Positions 1-11,017 of a stretch of DNA of 64,000 nucleotides are shown one piece after another. Position numbers and translations under genes: made by a program. The notes beneath the pieces were generated by a model. It was not told where the DNA came from. It made no database searches and saw nothing but the letters and a program-made list of their open reading frames with translations. Where the stretch lies: positions 41,018,507 through 41,082,506 of the forward strand of contig CM050449.1 of assembly GCA_027563935.2 (NCBI GenBank). The letters run 5' to 3'. How positions within the stretch are numbered: the stretch's first letter is position 1; every line of letters begins with the position of its first letter. The DNA comes from Costus lasius. Taxonomy: Eukaryota > Streptophyta > Magnoliopsida > Zingiberales > Costaceae.

Positions 1-3000
1 AGTGACTGCTTTGCGTGGACATATAAAGAGATGCCGAGCCTTAGTCCGGAGGTCGCCGTCCATAATTTGTCGATCAGTCCTGATGCTACTCCGGTAAAGC
101 AGGCACCAAGAAGAATGAGGATAGAACTTGAAGGGCAGATCACCCTTGAAATAAAGAAATTAATCGAGGTAGGCTTTATAAGAGAGGAGAAATACGCAGA
201 CTGGATAGCAAGTATCGTCCCTGTAAAGAAGAAAAATGGGCAAATCCGGATCTGCGTAGACTTCAGAGACTTGAATAACGCATGTCCCAAAGACGATTTT
301 CCACTCCCTATGACAGAAGTAATGATCGACTCGGTATCAAACTTTGAAGTGTTTTCATTTATGGATGGGTCATCTGGTTACAATCAAATTAAGATGGCGC
401 CTGAAGACGAGAAGCACACTGCGTTTCGCACGCCTATCGGCATCTTTTGCTATACTGTTATGCCGTTTGGATTAAAGAACGCTGGGGCAACATACCAACG
501 TGCGATGACTAAGATCTTCGACGATTTAATCCACAAACTCATTGAGTGTTATGTGGACGATTTGGTGGTTAAGTCATGATCTAAAGCAGAGCACTGCCAG
601 GACTTGAGGACCGTGTTCACTCGGATCCGCAAGTACAACCTCAAAATGAACCCATTCAAATGCGCGTTCGGAGTATCATCTGGAAAATTCCTGGGTTTCG
701 TGGTCAGACACAAAAAGGTTGAAATTGATCCCGCGAAAATAAGCTCAATCAAAGACATGCCGCCCCCAAAGAATCTTAGGGAGCTTAGATCCTTTCAAGG
801 GCGACTGGCTTATATTAGAAGGTTTATTTCCAACCTATCCGGGCGAATCCACCCCTTTTCGAAACTGACAAAGAAAAATGCTCCATTCATTTGGGACGGC
901 ACGTGTCAAAGCGCTTTCGAAAATATCAAAAAATACCTTTCATGTCCTCCAGTCCTTGGGGCACCTATCACGGGAAAGCCACTCATCTTATATACCACGG
1001 CTTTGGAAACATCCTTGGGGGCACTATTGGCCCAGGATAACGACGATGGGAAGGAGATCGCCTTGTATTACCTTAGCCGAATGTTCGTAGGAGCCGAGCA
1101 TTCCTATTCCCCAATCGAAAAACAATGTCTGGCATTGATATTCGCCATTAAAAAGTTAAGGCATTATCTCCTTGAGCATGAAGTTCGTCTCATATCAAAA
1201 GTCGACCCCTTAAGATACCTGATGACAAGGCCTACTTTGACAGGACGACTGGCTAAATGGGCCGTCCTACTCCAGGAATTCGACATCACATATGTATCGC
1301 AGAAAGCAGTAAAAGGGCAAGTTCTCGCCGATTTCTTAGCAGCTCATCCTGTTCCCGATGACTCTCCTCTGAATTATGACTTACCAGACAAGGAAATATT
1401 AAACACCGAAACCGATGATAGGTATTGGGAACTTTACTTCGATGGGGCATCTTCAATTCAACCAGCTATTCCCCCAAATATCCCGAAAGTAAAGTCAGGG
1501 ATCGGCTTGGTATTCATCACCCCAGAAAAAGGAATATTGCACTACTCCTTAGCCCTCACTGGTCCTTGTACCAACAACGAAGCTGAATACGAAGCTTTAA
1601 TCGCCGGGCTCGAGCTCGCGCTGGAGATGAAAATTGAAAAGATGAATATATACGGCGACTCCCAACTCATCGTCAAACAGGTGACGGGTGAATACCAAGT
1701 CAAGAAAATGGAATTGCACAAATATCATACGAAAGCTGTGGAACTCATGGAAAAGATACCGTACGCCACTTTGACCTGCATCGCTAGGGCTGCTAATGGT
1801 AGAGCGGACGCACTGGCAAAGTTTGCCAAAGAGCTAGCTGGGCCATCCATTGACCAAGTCAATATCGTGATCAGAGACAGGAAACTGATTGCACCGGCCG
1901 AAAATGATCACGTAGACACGAAAGAAGTAACAGATGCTATGACAACCTCCCTCACGCAAGAACATGACTGGAGAGAGCCATTCGTCAGTTATCTCAAGAG
2001 TGGCATCCTACCTGAGGATAGGACTCAGAGAGTACAATTGAAAAAATGGGCCCTTCGGTATACATTTGTGAATGACACGCTGTATCGTCGATCGTATGAA
2101 CAGCTTTGGCTCAGGTGTATCGCAATGGATGAGATCGCCCACGTATTACATGAGGTCCATTCCGGTCTTTGTGGTGCCCACCAATCAGGACCCAAAATGT
2201 ATCTTAAGATTAAGAGGCTAGGGTATTACTGGCCAAGCATGGTACGAGACTGCATAAACTGCGCAAAGACTTGCCATTTGTGCCAGGTGCATGGAAATTT
2301 AATTCATAAGCACCCTAACCCTCTTCATCCGACGGTTTCGTCGTGGCCGTTCGAAATATGGGGGACAGATATAGTGGGGCCCATAGAACCTCCTTCTTCT
2401 CTGGGGCATCGATTCATACTCGCGGCAACAGACTACTTCTCCAAATGGGCGGAGGCCATCCCATTAAGGGAAGTCAAGGCAGCCAACGTCGTCAATTTCT
2501 TTCACGGGAACATATTGAGTCGTTTTGGAACCCCCAGACGGATCATATCCGATAACGGCTTGGCCTTTAAAAATGCCTTGATCTACAAATTTGCAGAGCG
2601 TCACAAAATTGATTGGCGATACTCCTCGATATACAATCCAAGAGCGAATGGAATAGCCAAAGCGTTCAACAAAACTCTATGCAAGCTGCTCAAGAAGAGC
2701 GTTTCAAAGAACAAGAAAGAGTGGCATCAGAAGCTAGTGGAAGCATTATGGGCTTATCGAACCACGTATCGCACGCCCACACAATCGACGCCTTATTCCC
2801 TAGTCTTCGGTGTCGAAGCCGTGCTTCCACTTGAGGTCGAAATACCTTCGCTAAGAATGGCAATGCAATGTGACATGACCATGGACGAAAATGCCCAATT
2901 ACGTCTTGATGAGCTGGACACACTTGATGAGCAAAGGCTGATTGCACAGCAAAACCTAGAACTATACCAAGCACAAATGGCAAGGGCGTATGACAAGTTG

Positions 3001-3242
3001 ACCAGAGAACGCACTTTCAAGAAAGGAGATCTTGTCCTAGCAGTAAGACGACCCATCATATCCAACAAGATAGCAAAAGGGAAGTTCAACCCTAATTGGG
3101 AAGGACCCTACGTGATAAGAAAAGTCTACGAAGGAGGGGCTTACCAATTGATAGACCAAGACGGGGCGCACCCATTAACGGCCGCTTCTTAAAAAAGTAC
3201 CATGCTGAAAGCACGAATCCGATCCTAACCAAGCAACACTAG
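1..3242 (+). pseudogene. Ty3/gypsy Tat-lineage pol (RT, dual RNase H, integrase), partial and broken
   Basis: This is retrotransposon polymerase; the reading frame is already open at base 1, so gag and protease lie to the left of the window. Domains in order: reverse transcriptase (CVDFRDLN, MPFGLKNAGATYQ and the catalytic YVDD near 550-561), the RT-linked RNase H (about 960-1350), a second RNase H beginning at WELYFDGASS near 1429 with the later acidic positions EAEYEAL, YGDSQ and GRADALA, then an integrase with an HHCC zinc finger (about 2150-2290) and a catalytic core. A second RNase H is characteristic of the Tat branch of Ty3/gypsy. Defects: an in-frame TGA at 577-579 (CGA to TGA would explain it), the third catalytic acid of integrase read as lysine near 2659-2661, and a one-base loss near 3177. 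That loss ends the frame at 3192, while the usual C-terminal residues (GRFLKKYH) continue in another frame to a stop at 3240-3242. It cannot be autonomous. Confidence 0.9.
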
Positions 3243-4598
3243 GCTCGAGAATATCAGGGCCGTTGCCGGTTGACCGTTTGCTAGACCCGTATAAGCTCCT
3301 TATGTGAGCATCCACCAAATTGGATGACGGAAGCATAAATTCGCCCTAGTTGTTTCTCTCTTTAAAAAAAAAAAAAAAAAAAAAAAGGAGATCATCTGCA
3401 AAATATTGACACATCAGCACGAGTTTCTTATAGTATCAAAAGAAGAGGAGGGTCTCTCAATTTAAGGTACGACATCAGTTCGGAAGGAAGATCGTGAAAG
3501 GACCTTACTGGATCATGCACCAAGGGCAACCTCCGAACAAGCACCGCTAAGCTCAGGAATGGTTCGTAATTTCATAGTTCCATTCAGGGAGCCAGGATAA
3601 TGCCGGACAGATATATTGTATATTTGAAAGCCAAGCCACCTGGACTCATACATGAGAACCCTTGTCAAGTGCATCACTCACTTATCCCAAGGGCATATAA
3701 TATCTCAAATCATGTTTTCATCAAAGCATACTTGAAACAAGTACTATGTGTGCATATGGTCATTACCTATCCTGTTGGAGCCAAGTGCCCTTGCCAATGG
3801 ACGTGTGTCCTCTTGTCGTTTATACGAAAGGATCAGAAGGCATCGATTGAACTCTTGTTCAAGATCGCAAAGGAGCAAGCATGCTACAACCTCATGGCTA
3901 ATTATTTTCCCTGGCGTTAATACATGGGAAATAACTCAAGAGAGCGAGATTTGTAATGCCATCGTGCATGAACAACCTTCAAACAAGCAATCAGAATGAG
4001 AGGACGCACATACTTAAATATTGATCGGGGCTCAAGTGCAAGAATTGATAGCCATATCGCGCAATTGGATTTTCAAGATACGTTACAACGAATATTACGT
4101 AGCAAGTTTGTAAATTCAATATATACCGCTCGAGCAAAGACACAATCTCAATAATGCAAGAATATTCGAAACATTTCACAAAGGCTGATCTCTTTACCTC
4201 ACTTCAAGTATAAATAGCAGAAGGAGGTAAATACTTCTAGGTGGCACAGGCAGGTGAGTAAATCTTTTATCAAAGATTTATAACTCAACGTTGGTATATG
4301 AATACAAGTCTCAACGTAAAGGGGCACACAATGCCCAAGTATAGCCGAATCAAAGCTCCCGACTTCTTACAGCATGAGTTTTCATTTGTCCATCTCGGCA
4401 GCCATCCCCAAGAATACAAGAACTTTCAAAGACTCTTCAAAGCACCTGCCTTAACCCGGAACTTCAGACATACTGTTGCCATGAGCTTCGATGCAGTATG
4501 CCTAAAACAGAAGGAGATCAGATAAGCATATACCGGAATTTATTCTCCAACGGATTTGCACGCGCTCATCGCATATGCAAAATCCGTTGGGGGGCATT
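3243..4598 (+). other. 3' untranslated region of the Tat-lineage element
   Basis: This stretch of about 1.35 kb follows the polymerase and runs to a purine-rich tract that should mark the start of the 3' LTR. It contains a 23-24 base A run near 3365-3387 and several short ORFs (the longest at 3600-3920) with no family resemblance I can name. Long 3' UTRs are usual in Tat elements. I see no host gene here. Confidence 0.6.
4585..4596 (+). promoter_or_regulatory. Polypurine-tract-like site of the Tat element
   Basis: The sequence CGTTGGGGGGCA is followed two bases later by TGTTGAACC at 4599. A G-rich tract directly upstream of a TG dinucleotide is the normal plus-strand primer arrangement before a 3' LTR. 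Only about 43 bases (4599 to about 4641) could be LTR, because a recognisable sulfate-transporter exon starts immediately after. The LTR is therefore missing or truncated. Confidence 0.5.
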
Positions 4599-4640
4599 TG
4601 TTGAACCTTTTTGGAGAATCCGCTTGAGATTGGTCCCCAC

Positions 4641-7600
4641 ACTCTTCTTCATCTCTTAGCCATCTCAGAATCCTGCACCATGTGAGCAAGAATGTCAACC
4701 ACATGATTCTGCACTCTAGCTTTGAAATAGAAAGATACAGGCTTGAAACCTTTTTAGTGCCCCTGATTCATGGTTGACTAAAAAAGATGGAAACAGAAGA
4801 ATTTAACCTAGTATTTGTCTTGTGCAAGGAATAATAAAGTGAACAATCTGAGCACCAAACTAGAGCTTCTTCATATGTTGCAGAAAGCACAAATAGATGT
4901 TTAAACAAGAAATTTGTAGGAATTCCTAGTCCAATTCCAGTAACCTAATTTGAATTCAAAAGGACAATGCTAGTTCTATATTGCTTGCACATTTCTTTCT
5001 CAAAATCTCTCATTGACAATTTGATCTCATATAAGGCTTCAACATATGAAGAACTAATTTCGGAGGATCTTTGCAAGTGATATGCAAACCTATTTTGGAG
5101 AGAAAAGACTAAAATTTAATCGTAAAGACGATGAAAAAGAAATTGACAGTCAAAAAGTGCAATAGATTCTTACAGCAATTAAGAGGCCCATTTCAACGGA
5201 GGCAAAAAGTGTTGGGGTATGCCCTTAAGGCTAATGTTTGAGGCCTTGGGATTCTTTCAGTATCATGTATAAACTCTTATGTTTATAAAGGCAATGGTTG
5301 TTATTCAGGTTGTTACATTGTCTGCTGCAATAAGTGTACTTCTGAATAATGTCTCAATGCTGTTCAGCTAGGCTGACATGCTATATGTCCTTAGTCGAGA
5401 TATCTTGGTGAACATGAGACAGCCTTGATATGATTGAGACTAATATGTGTTCTAATCTTATAGGATGATTCGAGCGTGGAATAAGATGTAGACTCATGGG
5501 TGCATTGGATGTACTGGACAGACCCTACTAGGATATTCAATTGCTTGTCACAATGTGAATAATCCTTGTTTGCAACAAGTGGCACATGTCCTCTGACTTG
5601 AGATCACTTGTGTTTCTAAATGATGATTGTCATTGTTTTGAGGTAGTTCAATATCATTTGAAACATAATGGTTATAGACTATCTTGGATAATGATCATGA
5701 GTCATGTTAGGGCACTAGTGATAGATATAGGATTGCCGTCTCCTTAATTGGAGTGTGATGTTCTAAAGGGGCCCCCCTGAATGAGATGATTGAGAAAGTG
5801 TATGGCCATACCCAGGTGACTATGTTCATCTGATCTAATCATGCTCATCATATTGGAGCTACAGGCTTGACACGCTTGTCCAATAAGAACATCAAGTGGC
5901 AAAGGAAACTTGTATGCCTAGTGAAGTGGATTCACACTTGTGCTGTGGTTTGGGTGTAGTCTTAGAAGACTCTTTCCTTTATATCGGGAGACAGTGATGT
6001 GTTGCTAGATACCCCTCACTGATCGTGATAACGTAAGTTATCGTTACCGACATTTAAAGGAAACCCTTAGGGTCGCACAATTTGATGATATGGCTTACTT
6101 AAGTCAGATCGTGTGGACTGAATTGTTTGGATTCAGTTTAAAGGGATTTAATCTCTGATTGTAAGTGAGATCTGGTCTGATCATGTTTGATTGATTAGGG
6201 CTTAAGATCGGTAAGCTTTGATTGAGAGAATGGATGCTAGATCGGTGAGATCAAGAGCATCAAGAGATGAACGGTTAGATCTTGAACCTTTAGGGTTTAT
6301 TGTGATCTAGACCAAATGGCTTGGGTTAATTGGTCTTTGAACCAAACCAAATTGAACCAGCTCATCAAGTGAGCGCATGGTTCATGGGAGAAGAGATTTG
6401 CGATTTGTTCATGAGCGCATTTCATGATGAGAAGTGGTTTTGCTATTTTTAGATAGCATGTCACTTACGTGACCACATCTCACGTCGCCTCTCTTCACGC
6501 CTCCCTCTCGCCCTCTTGTCACCTGTTGGCTTTTGGTTCTTGACACATTCGTGTGGTAGAGTTTCTTGACGACAAGGGAGAGGTCTCGCCAAGCAAGGAA
6601 AATCTTCTCTTCCCTTTCATACGACAAAGACCTTTGAAGAACCTTGCTAGCACAAGGATCAACAAAGAGTAGGCGGCATCACCTTGTGTGCGTCACTTTT
6701 GGAGAAGATCCCTTTCGATCTTTGCTTCCAAGGCACCATCCAAAGGATGGCGACGGTATGATCCTTCTTATATTTGCAATCGGGGTTTTTGTAGTTGATC
6801 ATATCTCATGCAATCGATCCCTAGAAATCCATTCCGCTGCTTTAAAACCTCCATATGCGCCAGTAGGGTTTCGCCCCCCCCCCCTTGTTTAGGGGACTTT
6901 CAAAAAGGCTCCCATGCATGCAACAAAGTCTGGCTTGTCGATCTTCCAAATGAGAAATGCTGCTTCGACATCGATTAGGCCGATCATAGCCGAAATAATG
7001 ATGGCAGAAAGTATTACATTCGGAGTGTACTTGAAGAGGGGCGTAATCACTAGCAAGGTAGGCATCACTACCAGGGACATCACAATATTGGACACAGCAG
7101 TTTCGCAGCCGGCCATGAAACTGATGGCTGACCGAGAGAAGGATCCTATATGCAGAAACATGTCTCAAGAGCTCATTGCACATAATGCTTCTCCATCAAG
7201 AAGAGTTCTTTCAAAAATTTATGAGTAAATAAGTTACCGGTTGCTGTATAGCAAGATGTCATTGAACCAACTATGTTCATGGTTCCTAATGCAACCATCT
7301 CCTTGTTTCCATCTAATTGGTACTCCTTCATGGCAGCAAATGTCCTTCCAATTGCTACTGCTTCCTGATAGATTTTAAGCAATGATCTCAAATCTGAAGT
7401 GGTAGGGAAAACAATTCTTTTGAGAATTTCAGAACTGAAACTAGGGGTTGAGTACCGTCAAAAGCTATCAGTGCAGCTACTACTCCAACTATGAATCCTT
7501 TTGCAGCTTAGGAACCAGCGAAGTGAATCCGATGAATGGAGGATGGGTTAAGCCCTCTGTCTATCTTTCCCACCTTTCAAAGGGGAACAACAAAATCAGA

Positions 7601-7740
7601 ATCAGTGATCAAACTTAATTTAGATTAGGACTACCTGGGAAGTATATCAGAGTTAAGAACATTACAATCCGAACACCATCTTTGTCAGCGCAAGTTATGT
7701 ACATAGAAATGTGGATAAAATGACTAATGTAGGGTCAAAA
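4641..7740 (-). pseudogene. Sulfate transporter (SULTR-type) exon remnants, broken and interrupted
   Basis: Plant SULTR proteins are plasma-membrane H+/sulfate cotransporters with about 12 membrane segments and a C-terminal STAS domain. Minus-strand exons match the second half of the membrane region. They lie near 7740-7666 (ILSTF, ADKDGVRI), 7573-7456 (VGKIDRGLNPSSI, AKGFIVGVVAALIA), 7364-7238 (EAVAIGRTFAAMKEYQLDG, MTSCYTATG), 7145-6903 continued at 5209-5174 (SFSRSAISFMAGCETAVSN, FKYTPN, DFVACMGAF, ASVEMGLLIA), 5089-5062 (VCISLAKIL) and 4672-4641 (ILRWLRDEEE). Introns 7574-7665 and 7146-7237 are 92 bp each with GT-AG ends, so this is a genomic copy and not a retrocopy. Defects: a frameshift near 7700, TAA within the 7573-7456 exon near 7510, an extra T near 7460, about 13 bases lost at the solo-LTR site, the exon after AKIL missing, and no STAS domain. 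The N-terminal exons were not found. Confidence 0.85.
5210..6902 (+). mobile_element. Solo LTR of copia family 1 (1,693 bp) inside a SULTR exon
   Basis: It begins TGTTGGGGTATGCCC and ends GGGGACTTTCA, the same ends as the LTRs of elements C, E, F and G. It is flanked on both sides by the 5-bp target duplication AAAAG (5205-5209 and 6903-6907). No primer site or coding sequence adjoins either end, so it is a solo LTR left by recombination between the two LTRs of a full element. A C run of about a dozen bases sits near 6873. It splits the sulfate-transporter exon that resumes on both sides. Confidence 0.93.
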
Positions 7741-8211
7741 TCCATTTCCGACTAAAAAATGAAATCAGATAAGACAAAGCCTAAAATTTCCTCACAACAC
7801 CTTACAAAGGAAGCCGAACGTCAGATAAGACAAAGCCCAAAAGAAAGGGAAAACCTGGCGTATACCACGGGGAATACAGAAAATGTATCACCAAATCCTG
7901 CCAAATGGTCATAAGATAAGACAAGTCTACAAAAGGCAAGACAAGTCTAAGAAGAACAAATGAGGGAAGAAGGTCTGGCAATGGACAAAGGAGCTGCCAG
8001 AAGTAAGGGAATGGAAAAGCTGATACGAAAAAGAAAAAAGGAGGGAAAATAGCTGTTAGAGTTAGGTTAGCTGGAAGCCTATAAAAGAGGAGAGAAGCAA
8101 CACAGCGAAAAAATAACGCGAGCTTGCAAAAAAAAATGAAGGCACAGAAGACATTGCAAGAAGAAGCAGAAGGTAAAGGAAGGAGGTCTTTTCTTTCGTT
8201 CGTTTTTTTTT

Positions 8212-8400
8212 TAGGCTTCATGGATGCACTAAGCATCCTGGCACCACGATGAAGCACACACACACCCTTTTTCAATACTCGGTTTTCTTAGGCTTCATGG
8301 ATGCACTAAGCATCCTGGCACCACGAAGGAACACACGTGCCCATTTTCTTGAACGGTCTGTTTCTTTATGCCTAAAGTGCATTAAGCACCTTCTGGCATC
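8212..8400 (-). repeat. Three spaced hairpin-bearing repeats
   Basis: Two copies of a segment of about 40 bases (near 8212-8252 and 8288-8327) contain GGATGCACTAAGCATCC, a perfect 6-bp stem with a 5-base loop. A third, diverged copy near 8368-8400 has AAGTGCATTAAGCACCTT: different bases, but still able to pair. Period is about 77 bp. Likely part of a repeat element's untranslated region. Confidence 0.55.
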
Positions 8401-8834
8401 ATAGTAAAAAAGAGAGAGGCGTACAAAGGTGTGAGAGTGAAAATCAAAAAAAAAAGAAAGGAATAAGAGCCGGGTATCGCAAAAGAAGGCATCGTAGCAT
8501 ACGAGAAGCAAGAAAGAGACACAACAAGGGCATACAAAGGTAAAGCGAAGGAAATCTCTTCCATCTTTTCTACATATTACACCCAGTTTCTTCTGAGCCC
8601 TCACAAGAGGAAGAGAGGATGGGGTAAAAAAAAAAAAAAAAAAGAAAAGGAAGTCAGGCTGAAGAAAAATTTTTAAAAGCCCAAAAGATGCGTGAAGCAA
8701 AAAAGGAGACGGCGAAGAATGATAAAAAGGGAGAAAGAAAGAGCAAAGAAGGAAGAACAAAAACAATACAAAAGGAGAGTGTGGGAGCAACGTCCAGATC
8801 CGAACCGCAGAACAGAAGAGATAGGGAGGAGTAC

Positions 8835-9020
8835 CTGGCAAAGTCTTGTGACTCTTCTCTTCGATAGAAGTTGCGGCAAAAGCGATAGGAGTTATCCCAC
8901 TCGGAAGTTCTGTCAAAAGTGGCCGGCTGTCACTTCTTGCCCATGAAGGATGTCCTTATTGTAAGGAATCTGATCTCCGTACGCCGTGAGGGAGACGACT
9001 GAGATTGGTTCTTCTCGGCA
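8835..9020 (-). other. Exon-like segment with strong splice signals, no identified product
   Basis: On the minus strand a long pyrimidine tract (9060-9024) ends in ACAG at 9021, and a CAG|GTAC donor lies at 8834. The segment between is 186 bp. One frame reads openly for 35 codons and then meets TGA; another reads openly in the second half. I recognise no domain. It may be an exon of a decayed gene, a spliced leader of a retroelement, or chance. Confidence 0.25.
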
Positions 9021-9319
9021 CTGTAAAAAAAGGGGAGGAAAGGGGAAAAGAAAAGAGAAAAATGACAAACAAACAAATCAAACTCGCTAAGTACATCGCA
9101 AAAAGAAAACAGACGACCAAAATATAACGAAAAATAACATAAAGGTAAGAGGGAAGGAGTTCTTACGGAGCTGGTGGTGAAATTTCATCGTCGCCTGAAC
9201 TTGGTCATCCTGTGCCGCTGTGAGGAAGGCAGTAGAAACTGCAGAGGAAAGAATTAAACCTTTGAGAGAAACACTGTGAAGCAAAGAAAAAGGAAAGAAG
9301 CTCTCATGAAAGTCTTCGA

Positions 9320-10997
9320 TGAAAGTCCCCACAAGGGGGCGAAACCCTAAAGCATTGGCGCATATGGAAGATGCAAGCAGCGGAAAGGGGGTTTCTAGAT
9401 CTTGCATGCTATATGATTAACAAAAAGAACCCGATTGCATATAGAGAAGGATCATACCATAGCCATTTCTAGATGGCACCTTGGAAGCAAAGATCAAACT
9501 GGATCTTCTCTAGAGGTGATGCACACAATTGATGTCGCCTACTCCTCCTTGCGATCCTTGTGCTAGCAAGGTCCAAAGATGTCTTTGTCGAGTGAAAGGG
9601 AAAAACGAACTTCTTGGCTTGGCGATTTTTCCTTATCGTCTATCCCTCTCCTCCACGCAAGAATGCCCCAAAAGCCAAAGCCGAATTGGCGACAAAGCGT
9701 GAAGGCGTGAAGAGGGAAAACGTGAAACGTGGTCACGTTGAGAAGTGCTATCCAAAAATAGCATATAACTTCTCCTCATGCGATCTTGGGTTTACCCCAA
9801 TCGCAAACTCCACTTCACCCTTGAACCATGCGCTCATTCATGAGCCGGTTCACTTGAATTTGGTTCAATAACCAAATAAACCAAGCCATAAGTCCAGATC
9901 ACATTAAAACCCTAAGGTATTTGATCTGACCGTTCATCTCCTGATGCTCCTGATCTCACTGATCCAGCATCCATTCTCTCAATCGAAGCTTACCGATCTT
10001 AAGCCCTAATCAATCAAACATGATCAGACCAGATCTCACTTACAATCAGAGATTAAATCCCTTTAAACTGAACCTGAACAATTCAGTCCACACGATCTGA
10101 CTCAAGTAAGCCATATCATCAAATTGTGCGACCCTGAGGGTTTCCTTTAAATGTCGGTAACGATAACTCACGTCATCACGATCAGTGAGGGGTATCTAGC
10201 AACACATCACTGTCTCCCGATATAAAGAAAAGAGTCTTCCAAGACTACACCCAAAAACAGCACAAGTGTGAATCAACTTCACTAGGCATGCATATTTCCT
10301 TTGCCACTGGATGTTCTTATTGGACAAGCGTGTCAAGCTTGTAACTCCAATATGATGAGCATGATTAGATCAGATGAACATAGTCACCTGGGTATGGCCA
10401 TACACTATTCTCAATCATCTCATCCAGGGGGCCCCTTTAGAACATCACACTCCTTAAACAAGGAGACGGCAATCCTATGTCTATCACTAGTGCCCTAACC
10501 TGACTCAAGCTCACCATCCAAGATAGTCTATAATCATTATGTTTCAAATGATATTGAACTACCTCAAAACAATGACAATCATCATTTAGAAAACACAAGC
10601 GATCTCAAGTCAGAGGAAATGTGCCACTTGTCGCATTCAAGGATTATTCACATTGTGACAGACAATTGAATATCCTAGTAGGGTCTGTCCAGTACATCCA
10701 ATGTACCCATGAGTCTACATCTTATTCCATGCTCGAAGCATCCTATAAGATTAGAACACATATTAGTCTTAACCATATCAAGGCTGTCTCATGTTCACCA
10801 AGATATCTCGACTAAGGACTTTACTGCATGTCAGCCCAGCTGAACAGCTTTGAGACATTATTCAGAAGTACAATTATTGCAGCAGACAATATAACAACCT
10901 GAATAACAACCATGCCTTTATAAACATAAGAGTTTATTACATGATACTGTTACAATCCCAAGGCCTCAAACATTAGCCTTAAGGGCATACCCCAACA
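9320..10997 (-). repeat. 3' LTR of element C
   Basis: Read on the minus strand it starts TGTTGGGGTATGCCC at 10997 and ends GGGGACTTTCA at 9320. It directly abuts the reversed purine tract (AGTGCAAGTGGGAGAT on the minus strand). Length equals that of the partner at 25833-27510. Confidence 0.95.
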
Positions 10998-11017
10998 ATC
11001 TCCCACTTGCACTTAAT

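Larger units (their letters stand above)
7741..9319. other. Unclassified repeat-like DNA, left of the element C insertion
   Basis: This 1.6-kb stretch is purine-rich on the plus strand, with A runs such as 8626-8643. Long minus-strand ORFs (for example 8916-8272) are low-complexity Phe/Leu/Ser-rich and not convincing proteins. It holds three related hairpin repeats (8212-8400) and an exon-like segment at 8835-9020. With element C removed it is contiguous with 27516 onward. The boundary with the sulfate-transporter remnant is not sharp. Confidence 0.4.

Noticed and set aside
3600..3920. A 106-codon ORF in the Tat 3' UTR
   Set aside because: No recognisable domain and no second copy to test conservation; kept as part of the UTR.
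5391..5585. A 64-codon antisense ORF recurring in several family 1 LTRs (also 10621-10815, 12398-12592, 19786-19980, 27134-27328)
   Set aside because: It recurs because the LTRs are copies of one another; D, E and F lack it, and the sequence shows no domain or independent coding signal.
8272..8916. A 214-codon minus-strand ORF as a membrane protein
   Set aside because: It is low-complexity Phe/Leu/Ser produced by a purine-rich plus strand, with A runs and no family motif.
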